Made by a program: the position numbers and the translations under genes. DNA of 64,000 nt from a virus: positions 1-64,000 of the IMG/VR virus record IMGVR_UViG_3300042374_001687; one strand, given 5' to 3'. Below the pieces are notes generated by a model. The model was not told where the DNA came from, did no database searches, and saw only the letters and a list, made by a program, of their open reading frames with translations. Within the stretch, counting starts at the first letter, position 1. Each line of letters starts with the position of its first letter. Positions 49,604 through 59,695 of the stretch are shown piece after piece.

Positions 49604-51727
49604 ATGGCAGATAATAAAATAAGGTCAGATTATAGTTCCATTCCTGAAAACATACAGATGATAGAGCAGAGACTCGCTCAAGTAGAGGAGCGATTTTCTG
49701 ACATGGGTTATGGAGTAAGATCATTAGTTACGACTGTAGTTAAGGATAATGTGGACATACCGGCCCAACAAGAGGCGATATATGGTATGCACACGGCAAT
49801 TTGTATAAGCACAATAGACCCATGGAAAATGGGAAGGGTCAGATATTTCAGTCCTTTGCAGCACATGATGAACAGTCAAGTAGACTCACTCCCTTGGGCG
49901 TATCCGATTTCTAATCAAGGTGGTTTTGACGACTCGGGCTGTACCTGGGTTCCGCCAGCCGGATCAAAACTGTGCTTAATATTTGAGGCTGGGAACAGGC
50001 AGTGGCCATATTATCTCGGAACCACATGGGATAGGGACAGGTCACCCGGATGGAACTTTCCCGTTCCTGAATATGAAAAAATCCACAGAGGCCACCGGGG
50101 AGGGTATCTTTTGGGTCCTGACGAAACACAAGTGTTTCCCCCTTGGAATACAGAGAACTACAACGGGATAGACATAGATTCAATCAATGATTTTGAAAGC
50201 GATCCCGAGGCGAGAAACAAGATAACATACCCAAACATATATGGATGGAAGACACCTCAGAAGCACATGATAAAGATGGTGGATGGGAATTACAAGTGTA
50301 ATTTTCGTTGGCAGAGGTTAGAGATAAAGTCGGCACAAGGCAATCACCTCATATTCAAGGACGACAGGGTCCATCCTGCCGCCCAGTGGGCAAATCCTAA
50401 GTGTGGATGCGGATCCGGAGATTTCAGCAAGTGCAACGAGGGAGACGAGCCCATAGAGCAGCCTGACCAGTGTCCAGCAAATGTGCAAGGCGATAACACT
50501 CCCGTTTCTCCAAGTGTGATGATGATAGGCGGTGGTGGTGCAAGCGGATCAAGCGGGGGAGGAAGTTCTGAGGGACAGTGTGCAAATCCTTATTTTAAAC
50601 ACAGAAGTGAATGCCGACCATATACAGGTCCCGGCAATCCTCAAAATAACAAGGTAGACAAGACTACGCTTCCGCAATCCGGAATACAAATGACCTCATT
50701 GAGCGGACATACATTCTGGATGGATGACTCGGTGAACGAACCCAAGGGCAAGAACAACTGGGAGCGGGGCATTCAAATGTTTGATTATGGATGCGACAAG
50801 GTCTTCAAAGGCAAAACAACATGGAAGTCGGCTCACGGCCATCAGATAATGATCAGCGATGTAGAGCCGGACGGGTTGCCCAACACAAGAGGCGATGAAA
50901 ATTTCATCAGACTCCTCACTGCCACAGGCAACAGAATAGAGATGAATGACGACACCCAAGGGGAAAGCTGCAAGGCAGGCCCAAGGAGAGGGATAGAACT
51001 CCACAGCACCTCAAACCACATCATTCAAATGATTGACGAGAATAACGATCAGTGTGGTCCCAAAAGAAGAGAGGGAGGGATGCCCATCAACAAGGCCACA
51101 AATGCATTTGTAAGGATAAGGACAGGATACGGTTTGGAAATGATGATGGCGGACGACAATCACCAAAAAGATACACAGACCCAATATATCCAGATAACCG
51201 CGCCTCAGTACGACGCTTGTTGTGGGCCTCATTTTATAAGAATGCAAGAAAGTGATTATTGCGGATACATCTTCATTCGTGCCGGAGGCGATTACATCTG
51301 CATGACTGAGGGAGACCATGTCACAGTCGTAGGGGTTGGAGAAACAACGCCGAAAGACGATTTTTGCAAGGGAGGATGCCTTGGCCCAAGAAACTGGATA
51401 ACCCTTGCGTCCCAACACTCGGTGCACTGGTCTTGCAATTTTTACTTTAATAAGGCGGAAATCCATGCATTCTTGGCGGACAAGTTCATACTATTGATGG
51501 CGGGAAAAGATTGCCCTCCGCCTCCTGATTCGGAGAGTATGGAATGCGTGCCTTGCGTCGGACAAGTGGCGGTTCTCTTGACAGACCCCATAACTAAGAC
51601 ATCAAGGCTCGTCGCAAGCGACAGAGTTTTTGCCTCGGCCTCGCTAGAAGCACCTTGCATAAGCATGCTTAGCATGATGCAGAAATGCGACGGCGTAAAC
51701 TGCCCTCCCCCTTACATAGGTAACTGA
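49604..51727 (+). CDS. Tail spike/needle protein with gp5-type OB fold
   Basis: 707 aa. Residues about 60-145 (YGMHTAICISTIDPWKMG, WAYPISNQGGFDDSGC, LCLIFEAGNRQWPYYLGT) form the gp5/VgrG OB domain. A Gly/Ser loop near 305-325 and a long domain rich in His/Asp/Cys repeats (GHTFWMDDSVNEPKG, GHQIMISDVEPDG, NRIEMNDDTQG, NHIIQMIDENND) follow: each repeat reads like a beta-helix or metal-lined needle segment. No lysozyme domain is visible. AAGGA precedes the ATG. Confidence 0.8.
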   Translation: MADNKIRSDYSSIPENIQMIEQRLAQVEERFSDMGYGVRSLVTTVVKDNVDIPAQQEAIYGMHTAICISTIDPWKMGRVRYFSPLQHMMNSQVDSLPWAYPISNQGGFDDSGCTWVPPAGSKLCLIFEAGNRQWPYYLGTTWDRDRSPGWNFPVPEYEKIHRGHRGGYLLGPDETQVFPPWNTENYNGIDIDSINDFESDPEARNKITYPNIYGWKTPQKHMIKMVDGNYKCNFRWQRLEIKSAQGNHLIFKDDRVHPAAQWANPKCGCGSGDFSKCNEGDEPIEQPDQCPANVQGDNTPVSPSVMMIGGGGASGSSGGGSSEGQCANPYFKHRSECRPYTGPGNPQNNKVDKTTLPQSGIQMTSLSGHTFWMDDSVNEPKGKNNWERGIQMFDYGCDKVFKGKTTWKSAHGHQIMISDVEPDGLPNTRGDENFIRLLTATGNRIEMNDDTQGESCKAGPRRGIELHSTSNHIIQMIDENNDQCGPKRREGGMPINKATNAFVRIRTGYGLEMMMADDNHQKDTQTQYIQITAPQYDACCGPHFIRMQESDYCGYIFIRAGGDYICMTEGDHVTVVGVGETTPKDDFCKGGCLGPRNWITLASQHSVHWSCNFYFNKAEIHAFLADKFILLMAGKDCPPPPDSESMECVPCVGQVAVLLTDPITKTSRLVASDRVFASASLEAPCISMLSMMQKCDGVNCPPPYIGN

Positions 51728-51728
51728 T

Positions 51729-52154
51729 ATGTCTTTTCTAGGACTTCCATACCCGATCACAAGACACCCCTTGGGACTTCTGAGAACCCAAGGAGGGGTA
51801 AATCAAGTAAAATCCGATCTGCTTGTTCTGCTCCTTACGGAACCTGGGGAGCGGGTCATGCTTCCCGAATTCGGAACTCCACTAAAACAGTTTTTCTTTG
51901 AACCCAACGATTCAATAGTAGTCGAAAATGTAAAACAAGCAATAGCCGATTCAATAAGAAAATGGGAACCTAGAATAGCGGTTACGCAGATAGATGTCAC
52001 AAACTCGTACGACAGTATTGGGCCTTCCTTGAGCGACTCGGACAAAAAGGAGGATATTGGGCACATACTTCTCATAAGAATTTTGTTTTCGGACTTTAAT
52101 AACATACAGAGTGTCCAAGAACTTAAATTAGAAATACCTCTCGGAGGCCAATAA
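51729..52154 (+). CDS. Baseplate wedge protein gp25-like
   Basis: 141 aa. LLTEPGERVMLPEFGTPLKQFFFEP is the GPW/gp25 signature, with the E-P-R-like R-V-M-L-P-E-F-G core; WEPRIAVTQIDV follows as in lysozyme-like wedge proteins. One base after the spike stop. Part of the gp25-gp6-gp7 wedge core. Confidence 0.9.
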   Translation: MSFLGLPYPITRHPLGLLRTQGGVNQVKSDLLVLLLTEPGERVMLPEFGTPLKQFFFEPNDSIVVENVKQAIADSIRKWEPRIAVTQIDVTNSYDSIGPSLSDSDKKEDIGHILLIRILFSDFNNIQSVQELKLEIPLGGQ

Positions 52155-52155
52155 G

Positions 52156-53730
52156 ATGCCCGAAAACTGTCCTTTTGAAATAACCCCATATTCTCAGTCC
52201 AATCCGATAAAGAACGACAAGATAATCAGCCTTAACTACACAAATCAGGACTTTTGGTCGCTCAAGACAAGGCTTGTTCAATTCATAAGGGAAAGGTTCG
52301 GCGAGACGGGAACGGTCATTCCCAACGCCTTCAATGACTTCGTGGAAAGTTCCATAGCCATAATGCTTGTTGAAAACTGGGCATTCTTGGCTGACACACT
52401 GTCTTTCAAGATGGATCAAATGGTCAACGAACTATTCATTGACACGGTGACCGAACCTGACAATGCCTTCAGGTTATGCCAACTTGTGGGCTTCAAGCCT
52501 ACCCCGCCAATTCCTTCAAGTTCCATGTGGACAGCAACAATAAATAATCCTCTAGACATAGACTTGGAAATAATTACGCCAGTCTCGGTGGATGTTGGCA
52601 CGGAAGATGGGCTTATATCAATAGAACTATTTGCGGCAGATGCCAAAAACAACCCAATGTTTGATGAGCCTATAATAATACCCGCCGGAACATACACGAA
52701 TTCTTCCGTGATCGGACTTGAGGGCAGAACATTTATAGACAATTATACAGGAACTGGACAGACGCTTCAGTCCTACCAGACCACAAAAGACTCTGTCATA
52801 TATGACTCAATCAGCGTGAAGGTGGATGGAATACTGTGGGAGAGGGTCGAATATTTCAGTGATTCTCAGCCCCGACGAGAATACAGAGTGGAGTTGGACT
52901 CCTCCTACAGGGCCTACATAATGTTTGGCAATAACAGGGCAGGCCTTTCTCCTCCAAACGGTTCGCAGATAGAAATAAAAGCCAGAACGGGAGGAGGAGT
53001 TAGGGGCAACATAGTCACTGGGTATGTGGAGTATCAGAGCCAAGCGACTGTTTTTGGACTTAGTTCTAATGTTCCCGTCACTTTTTCTAATTATACCAAG
53101 GGAGACCACGGCTATGACGGGGACTCTATAGAGGACATACGCCGCAAGCTTCCGGCCTATCTCAGGACGCAAGACAGGGCGGTAACAGGGCTTGATTATA
53201 AAACTCTGGCGGATCAATTTGTCACTCCATACTATGGACAGATAGGTAAGTCAACGGCCGTACTCCGCAATCATGGCTGCGCTGGCAATGTAGTGGATAT
53301 TTATGTTCTTGCCAGAAACGGGAACTCCGGTCTCCAGGAGGCAAGCGATGGACTGAAGCAAGAACTCGCGAATCTCCTAGAAACAAAAAAAATGATAACT
53401 GACTACATCTGCATAAAAGATGGCCAAGTAATTGAGGTTGATGTGTCGGTAGAGGTGGTACTGTCAAAGATTAACAAGAAGTTTGAGCAGGAAATAAGAG
53501 TAAACATAGAAAACAGCATACAAGACTTCTTTGGTTTGCAGAATTGGGAATTCGGACAATATCTGAAGGACAGTGACCTTGTTAAAAATCTGTCGTCTGT
53601 TAAGCAGGCCGAGGGGTTTGAAATAACATTCACAACAAATTATCCAAATAACTCAGGTTCTTTGGTGACTGCGAAGTTCTTTGAGATAATAAGGCCGGGA
53701 TCAATAGAAGTGGCTTTCATGTATGAATGA
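52156..53730 (+). CDS. Baseplate J/gp6-like wedge protein
   Basis: 524 aa. FIRERFGETGTVIPNAFND near residue 40, GVRGNIVTGYVEYQSQAT near 280, then GYDGDSIEDIRRKLPAYLRTQDRAVTGLDYKTLADQF and IDVYVLARN-like VVDIYVLARNG: the standard baseplate J order. Forms the wedge dimer that triggers sheath contraction. One base after gp25-like. Confidence 0.9.
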   Translation: MPENCPFEITPYSQSNPIKNDKIISLNYTNQDFWSLKTRLVQFIRERFGETGTVIPNAFNDFVESSIAIMLVENWAFLADTLSFKMDQMVNELFIDTVTEPDNAFRLCQLVGFKPTPPIPSSSMWTATINNPLDIDLEIITPVSVDVGTEDGLISIELFAADAKNNPMFDEPIIIPAGTYTNSSVIGLEGRTFIDNYTGTGQTLQSYQTTKDSVIYDSISVKVDGILWERVEYFSDSQPRREYRVELDSSYRAYIMFGNNRAGLSPPNGSQIEIKARTGGGVRGNIVTGYVEYQSQATVFGLSSNVPVTFSNYTKGDHGYDGDSIEDIRRKLPAYLRTQDRAVTGLDYKTLADQFVTPYYGQIGKSTAVLRNHGCAGNVVDIYVLARNGNSGLQEASDGLKQELANLLETKKMITDYICIKDGQVIEVDVSVEVVLSKINKKFEQEIRVNIENSIQDFFGLQNWEFGQYLKDSDLVKNLSSVKQAEGFEITFTTNYPNNSGSLVTAKFFEIIRPGSIEVAFMYE

Positions 53731-53736
53731 GGATGA

Positions 53737-56700
53737 ATGATTAAAACAGTGGGCAAAGAAAGCGTGAAAATTTCCGAAAAGGCAAAGTTCGTCCTCGAGA
53801 CTAGAGACGGCGAGGGATGTCTACGCACTCCGTATCAGATAAAGAATGTAACCATATATTTCGTGAACAGAGAGTTCACAGATTCTACTGCAAGAGAATA
53901 CCAGCACGAAACAGCGGATGCTGAACTTAAAAATCAATACGAAGCTTTAAAGCGACAAATATGCTTGAAGGCCAAAAAAAGCGTTCGTGTTGCCACAACG
54001 GAAGAAATAATCCTGGTGGGCGAGCAAGAAATAGACGGTGTGTACATTGTTGAGGGTGAACGGGTTCTGGTTAAGGATCAAGTTGAAAGAAGTGACAATG
54101 GGATATATGTTGCAAAAACAGGGCCATGGACGAGGGCAGAGGATGCTAACAGTTCAGACAAGTTGGTGAGAGGAGCATATTTATTTGTAGATGAAGGAAT
54201 AGAGAATATAGAAACGGGATGGGTTCTTGAATCTGCCGGGATTGAGCTTGGTTTGTCACCTCTGGACTTCTTCAGATTTTCCTCTCCTCAAGATCCTGCG
54301 GACGCCCCGACGGAAAATTCCATGGAGCGGCTTGAATTTTTGAAATCCAAGCTTGACAGTTCCAAGTCCACATCACAGTTTTTCTACAAAGAGGCCACCC
54401 CGGTAAAGGTTTTCGGTGGCTACAAAGATCCTAAGACCGGAGAGCTGTTCCCGGCTTGGCTCAATCCTTCTTTGGTTCCGACCGAATTGAGAGCAAAGAC
54501 GGAGGGTGACAATATCCTTGCTCCCTACGAAGAAGGCAACGAAATAATAGAGGGCAAGTTTGAACTTGAATGGGACACGAGCGGATGCAGAGAGGGCGAT
54601 TATTTCATTTGCTGGTCTTGGATGCCCAACCTTGTTGGAGACACTGTTTCCGCCCATATGTTTTTTTCATTGGACGGAAGCACGCTTGTAACTACAAGCA
54701 TACCGACGCATTTTACAAATCCAGAAAAATACGAGACGCTTTTGGATCGGTATACGCCGGAAATGTTCAAGACGGTAATATCAGACACGGACTTGACCCC
54801 TAGGGTGATGAAAGGTTTAAACGGTGCGGTGGCGGCGGGATTCACATTCCTAGAAAACATGGCGAATCAAATAATAGACCTTCTTGATTCCAACGCTACC
54901 CACGAACAGCTTCTCCCGCTTCTTTCAAATTTTTTCAATTTGAGTCTTAAGTCCAACGATCCTACCTTGTGGAGAAGGCAGATAAAAAAGGCAATACCGA
55001 ACTTCAAGAAGAAGGGAAGCATAGTCGGACTAAAAGAGGCGTTCTCGGACGCTGGGATGAAGTTCTTGAAAATTACCAAGCTGTGGCAGGTGGTTTCAAA
55101 ATATACCTTTCAAGAGCACTTTAAATATGAGGGCAATTCAGTCTTCAGGCTGTCTAAAAACGCCCTTCTTCCAGTGGACTTAGACTTTGAGATTTGGATA
55201 AGGAAAGCGGGCGAGGGATCGGAGTGGGAGTCACTACGCCCAGAACTTCCTGCGGAGAACTGGGTCGAATCCTATGTCAATATATCAGGCGATGAAATGG
55301 CTTGGGTTGGTGCCGAGTTGCAATTGGGCGACTCAATAAGGATAATGTACAAAATCAGGGAAATTCCCTCGGGCGAGCGAAGCGTCGATGAGTACATAAG
55401 GCAGCTGCCTTTAATGGACGACAGGGACGAAAGGAGTCAGAGTTATCCTCCGAAAAACTGGAACACGCGTTTGATAGAAGAGGATGATGATCTTTTTGAT
55501 CTTGTGGTTCCCGTAAGACATCCTCTGGCAGATCCTATTGTGTGGGGGAGAATAAGGACGGAGTTTCCATACAGCGAAAATGCTTACAACATGGATGAAT
55601 ATAACGGATCCAAGCGTGATAGTTTCAACCCGTGTGACATAGACAAGGAATTTACAGATCCTTGCGGCCAGTGCCAGAGCAGCAAGTACAACTTAGACCT
55701 TGAGGTGGAGAGGCTTTCAAACGACAGCTTGCAAGAGGCAAAAAGGGTAGTGGAGGAATTCATGCCGCTCCATGCCGTAGTCCATTCATTCAATTTTTCA
55801 GGATCTGTTAATGAATTCATCAAGACAAACGAGGAGAGAATAGAGGCTCTAGTCACATATTCGGCAGAGGACACCATTCTCGCGGGAGAGGGCCAGAACA
55901 TATTCAACAGAGACATGGATCGCAGAGAGATGCAGAACATCAAGAGGGAGGCGCTTGCCAGCATGTCCGTGGTCGTTCCCGACGGGACCGGGAGCATTTG
56001 CAATCAGAGGATCGTACTCCAGTCTTCTAGCATAAACACAGAAGACGAAATGAATAACGCAAGCTTCCAAAATAAGACGCAAGGATTTGAGTTCAAAAAC
56101 ATCAACACCGGTTTTGCAGAATCCGATCCTTTTGACAGTGGAAATCTGCTGGAGGTTCTGGGGAATGTGGTTGCGAACTACACGATCTCAAGGTTTAGCA
56201 GAAACTCGGCCGAAATTTATGGATCCGTAAATGAATTGGCGATTGGTCCATTATTTGAATACAGAATATCCAACAAGATTGCAGATTTGAATGTGGACAT
56301 AGCTCAATCGGACAAGGTTACTTTCAATGATGAAAACGCAGACTTTTGGATGCTTGGGATAACGACACAACACGATATTGATGAGGGGCTTTCAGCTTCT
56401 TCTGTTTGGAAATTCAGACATGATGACAAAGAGTATGCGATTCAAAATATCATGCCAGATGGATCGTTGCTGCTGGGGGATGAATCGCCATCGTCGCCGA
56501 TAGTAGGATGGCAGCTTTTAAAAGACGGGGATGTGGTAAAAAGTTTGAATTCGGGAACAAAAACTGTGTCTAAATACGGTTTTGTGGAAATCAATTGGCC
56601 AGAAATAGAAATGAGAAATGTTTTGGCCATAGGAGATTATGTTTACCTCGGATGGCCGGACGAGACCAGAAGATACAAAATAAAGTCATTCAAGGGCGGC

Positions 56701-57270
56701 GATGAGAATGGATTTTATATTGAGGGGTACGATGAGGGATCTGTGGGGGGCCAGAACATAAAGGTTTACAGAAGGGTGGTGGAAAACAAGGTCGGACAGT
56801 TCGGCTATGAGGGAATAGTATTAAACGCTGATGCCAACATAGAGGAGCGACTTTTGATATCCAACGGTGCAAGTAAGGATCCCAACAACATAAGATCCGA
56901 CAATATTAAGGAAAACTTCTTGGTGTTATTTGACCAAAAATACTATTCTATTTCGGAGATAGATGGAGCCAGATTGACACTAGACGGACCGATGGGAAAT
57001 TACACCTTGGATGGCCAAGACATAAACTTCTTGGTCTATAAGTTTTCAAAGCTTGGTCTTTCGGTCTCCGAACGGCACATCCCGTCGGTTCCAGCGAATG
57101 TGTTTGAGATGGTAGATAGATCCGGAAAGGGAACGATCAAGGTGGTTCAAGACAACGCCTTGGCCGGAACCGTGTCTATGCTTAACTCGGCCAACTCTGG
57201 GGAGAAGATCGACATGGTTGGACAAAAAGAGGACATAGAATTCCAGATAGAATACAGAGAGGAAACATGA
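53737..57270 (+). CDS. Large gp7/tail-protein-I-like wedge protein
   Basis: 1,177 aa. Residues about 85-170 hold VRVATTEEIILVGEQEIDGV, RVLVKDQVERSDNGIYV and GAYLFVDEGIENIETGWVLE, a beta module common in phage tail and fibre proteins. Residues about 340-460 (NMANQIIDLLDSNATHEQLL, WRRQIKKAIPNFKKKGSIVG, LKEAFSDAGM) match the tail protein I helical core. The rest is beta-rich and probably binds fibres. The order after gp6-like supports a gp7 role. Confidence 0.8.
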   Translation: MIKTVGKESVKISEKAKFVLETRDGEGCLRTPYQIKNVTIYFVNREFTDSTAREYQHETADAELKNQYEALKRQICLKAKKSVRVATTEEIILVGEQEIDGVYIVEGERVLVKDQVERSDNGIYVAKTGPWTRAEDANSSDKLVRGAYLFVDEGIENIETGWVLESAGIELGLSPLDFFRFSSPQDPADAPTENSMERLEFLKSKLDSSKSTSQFFYKEATPVKVFGGYKDPKTGELFPAWLNPSLVPTELRAKTEGDNILAPYEEGNEIIEGKFELEWDTSGCREGDYFICWSWMPNLVGDTVSAHMFFSLDGSTLVTTSIPTHFTNPEKYETLLDRYTPEMFKTVISDTDLTPRVMKGLNGAVAAGFTFLENMANQIIDLLDSNATHEQLLPLLSNFFNLSLKSNDPTLWRRQIKKAIPNFKKKGSIVGLKEAFSDAGMKFLKITKLWQVVSKYTFQEHFKYEGNSVFRLSKNALLPVDLDFEIWIRKAGEGSEWESLRPELPAENWVESYVNISGDEMAWVGAELQLGDSIRIMYKIREIPSGERSVDEYIRQLPLMDDRDERSQSYPPKNWNTRLIEEDDDLFDLVVPVRHPLADPIVWGRIRTEFPYSENAYNMDEYNGSKRDSFNPCDIDKEFTDPCGQCQSSKYNLDLEVERLSNDSLQEAKRVVEEFMPLHAVVHSFNFSGSVNEFIKTNEERIEALVTYSAEDTILAGEGQNIFNRDMDRREMQNIKREALASMSVVVPDGTGSICNQRIVLQSSSINTEDEMNNASFQNKTQGFEFKNINTGFAESDPFDSGNLLEVLGNVVANYTISRFSRNSAEIYGSVNELAIGPLFEYRISNKIADLNVDIAQSDKVTFNDENADFWMLGITTQHDIDEGLSASSVWKFRHDDKEYAIQNIMPDGSLLLGDESPSSPIVGWQLLKDGDVVKSLNSGTKTVSKYGFVEINWPEIEMRNVLAIGDYVYLGWPDETRRYKIKSFKGGDENGFYIEGYDEGSVGGQNIKVYRRVVENKVGQFGYEGIVLNADANIEERLLISNGASKDPNNIRSDNIKENFLVLFDQKYYSISEIDGARLTLDGPMGNYTLDGQDINFLVYKFSKLGLSVSERHIPSVPANVFEMVDRSGKGTIKVVQDNALAGTVSMLNSANSGEKIDMVGQKEDIEFQIEYREET

Positions 57271-57740
57271 ACGAAGAAAAGATGAAATGTAGAGGGGATG
57301 TCCAGGCAATTCTGGAGCATAGGGGTGGTGAAAAAGAGATCATAGAATTCCGAAACACGATATTGCAGACGGGAAGAGAGGCATTGGCACTTTCGCTTGC
57401 AAACATGATAGGAGACGACTTTGATTTCTTCATAAACAGAATGATATTCGGCGACGGAGGAACCACGGGCGGCGTGCCTAAGATGGTATCGGCCGACAGG
57501 AACGGTCTCTTTGGAGCCGCCAGGGTGAACAAGCCTGTGGTGGCAAATATAGATGCGGCCACTGGGACGCAGGTGATATTCACCTCGGTGGTCGCTTTTG
57601 ACGAGGGAAACGGATACGACTTGAACGAAATGGCGCTGGTCATGCAGAACGGGGACTTATACAGCATGGCAACTTTCCCAGGAATATCCAAAACTCCTCA
57701 GACACAAATAACTTTCAATTGGCGGCTTTCCTTTATATGA
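57267..57740 (+). CDS. Baseplate/tail-periphery protein
   Basis: 157 aa. FFINRMIFGDGGTTGGVPKMV and FDEGNGYDLNEMALVMQNGD are features I associate with small beta-rich baseplate or fibre-connector proteins of phages. Overlaps both neighbours by 4 bases (ATGA). No named family. Confidence 0.55.
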   Translation: MNEEKMKCRGDVQAILEHRGGEKEIIEFRNTILQTGREALALSLANMIGDDFDFFINRMIFGDGGTTGGVPKMVSADRNGLFGAARVNKPVVANIDAATGTQVIFTSVVAFDEGNGYDLNEMALVMQNGDLYSMATFPGISKTPQTQITFNWRLSFI

Positions 57741-57985
57741 AAAAATTTGAAGTATGCAGGGTTGAGAATCAAAATGTGATAAAGATAGATGGTGATGTTT
57801 TTGACTGGGGTCTTGATGACGATGCACTAGCCCAAGCAAACCAGCATGCTTTAAGCAAAGACACTATGAAGGCCATACATTCCGACATAAAAAATCACTT
57901 TTTGGATTGCCTTTCGGAGCATCTTGGATTTAGGCCCACAATGAAACAAGTCAACAAGGCTTTAAAGGAGGGATTCATTGATTAG
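57737..57985 (+). CDS. Small acidic protein in the tail operon
   Basis: 82 aa from ATG 57737 (ATGA overlap). N-terminal beta segment (KKFEVCRVENQNVIKIDGDV) then helices. Overlaps the SET-domain gene by 8 bases, so the two may work together. No family recognised. Confidence 0.55.
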   Translation: MKKFEVCRVENQNVIKIDGDVFDWGLDDDALAQANQHALSKDTMKAIHSDIKNHFLDCLSEHLGFRPTMKQVNKALKEGFID

Positions 57986-58478
57986 TATAGAGGAAAAGGA
58001 CAATAGGTTCTATATTTCCGAATCCAGCCAGCAGAATGCCGGGTTAGGTTTGTTTGCCTCTGTGGATATAAAAAAAGGCGATAATCTTGAAGTGATCGGC
58101 GTAATGGTTGACAGAGGTTCGCCGGCCGATGTCTGCACGACTTATGCAAACACATTCAAGTTTGCGGCCGACTATTCTGACTCGTTCAAGAAGCACATCA
58201 TCCCTATGGGCTATGGAGGGATGGTAAATCATGCCAATGAAAAGAAGGATCAAAATGTAGAGATAAGGTACATTAAAAAAAATGACGATTTGGCGTGCGT
58301 GTACTACTTCATAAAGGATGTGAAGAAGGGCGACGAAATATTGGGCGATTATGGTGATGACTGGCGGAGCTTGCTGAATTGGACGCGGAATATTAATTCG
58401 GCAGATGAGGGCGACGACGAGGAGTGGATGAGTTTTCTTGAACTGGGTCTATATAATTTGGGAAAACTCAAGAGGTAA
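57978..58478 (+). CDS. SET-domain protein inside the tail operon
   Basis: 166 aa, TTG start with GGAGG 6 bases upstream. AGLGLFASVDIKKGDNLEV (residues 21-39), MVNHANEKKDQNVEIRY (82-98, the N-H block) and KKGDEILGDYGDDW (116-129) are the SET blocks for S-adenosylmethionine and Lys. Shorter than the SET protein at 28717 and not closely similar to it. Its place between baseplate and fibre genes suggests it modifies a tail protein or is itself part of the virion. Confidence 0.75.
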   Translation: MISIEEKDNRFYISESSQQNAGLGLFASVDIKKGDNLEVIGVMVDRGSPADVCTTYANTFKFAADYSDSFKKHIIPMGYGGMVNHANEKKDQNVEIRYIKKNDDLACVYYFIKDVKKGDEILGDYGDDWRSLLNWTRNINSADEGDDEEWMSFLELGLYNLGKLKR

Positions 58479-58485
58479 GGAAAAA

Positions 58486-59676
58486 ATGCCGCAGATAAAT
58501 AGTATTCCGGAAGTCACATACCAGCCCGATCAGCCCTACCATTACCTCTACGACAATCTTCCTCTGAAGAACATCTTGACGAGGATCGGATTGGTGAACA
58601 TTCAAGTTGACACCAATACGGACATACTGCGTGGTGCGGGTGGTTCTGCCGGTTCACTCAGCAACAGGCTTGGAACCTCCCTGGAGGATTCGGGCGCATT
58701 GAAGGCGGCGGCGGTGGACGAGTCGCTACATAACATAGGGCACCATTCCGACGGCATGGGACCAGACGGGGTGGAGTATGTCAGAATGACCTCTGACGAA
58801 AGAAACAAGTTACTTGGCGTGTCCTCAGGAGCTAACAGTTTGCAAATTGAGATAGAGGATACCCTTCCGACCATAGGCTCATTTGTTAACATTGAAAACG
58901 GAATACTAAAGATAAGAAACTCTCCGACAATATTTTTTGATTTTGAGGCTCCGGACATATTGAAGGCCCATTCAATATTTCCACCAGACGCAGCCCATCG
59001 TCATCACTACGATTTGGTTCCGGCATACGACATTCCTTCTAATCCTAGCTTTCAAAATTTCAAGACAACTTCTTTTAACACCCCATTCGAGGAAGGATCA
59101 CTTCGTGTTTATGTCAATGGCATCAGGTTGGCTAAGCCTTCTGAAGGTGCCTTGAACTACTCGGTCGATGTTCCAGACTACGGCGATCCGAATGGCCCTT
59201 GGATCCCCACACATATTGAAAGTCAAGACCATTCAGCAGGCACATTCAGTCTAAATAGGGCCTTGACAATAGACGATGTGATACGGATAGATTTTGACGA
59301 GACATTTATAAATCCCTCCATTTCTGGTTCCGTGGTAGCGGATTACACAGTTCAGCCTGCCTCGTTAAGCATTTATGACGGAGAAGATGCGAACTTCAGC
59401 TTCACACTAGAATTAACAAATTCACTATACAACTTGCCACAAGTGGTGTATCAGTACTCAACTAATTTGATAGATTGGGCAAATATAAACGAAGGCACTT
59501 CCGGCTTTTCTTCAACTACACCAGGCGTGATAAATGGCTATCTTAACTTGACTAATGTATCCGTTGCCGTGCCATTCAGGCAATACAGGGTCATATGCAG
59601 CGACCCGAGGGAAGGATATAGTGTCATAAGTGAAGTGTTCACTCTGACAGTGAACCCTCAAAGTCAGATAGAATGA
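58486..59676 (+). CDS. Tail fibre-like protein with C-terminal Ig-like domain
   Basis: 396 aa from ATG 58486 (AGGTAAGG upstream). Middle part has ESLHNIGHHSDGMGPDGVEYVRMTSDERNKL in pieces (HHSDGM, RMTSDERNKL) and SLRVYVNGIRLAKPSE, IDDVIRIDF typical of fibre beta modules. The last 90 residues (VVADYTVQPASLSIYDGEDA, FTLELTNS, YRVICSDPREGYSVISE) form an Ig-like fold. Likely contacts host sugars. Confidence 0.65.
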   Translation: MPQINSIPEVTYQPDQPYHYLYDNLPLKNILTRIGLVNIQVDTNTDILRGAGGSAGSLSNRLGTSLEDSGALKAAAVDESLHNIGHHSDGMGPDGVEYVRMTSDERNKLLGVSSGANSLQIEIEDTLPTIGSFVNIENGILKIRNSPTIFFDFEAPDILKAHSIFPPDAAHRHHYDLVPAYDIPSNPSFQNFKTTSFNTPFEEGSLRVYVNGIRLAKPSEGALNYSVDVPDYGDPNGPWIPTHIESQDHSAGTFSLNRALTIDDVIRIDFDETFINPSISGSVVADYTVQPASLSIYDGEDANFSFTLELTNSLYNLPQVVYQYSTNLIDWANINEGTSGFSSTTPGVINGYLNLTNVSVAVPFRQYRVICSDPREGYSVISEVFTLTVNPQSQIE

Positions 59677-59695
59677 TTCATGTTTAAAACAACAG

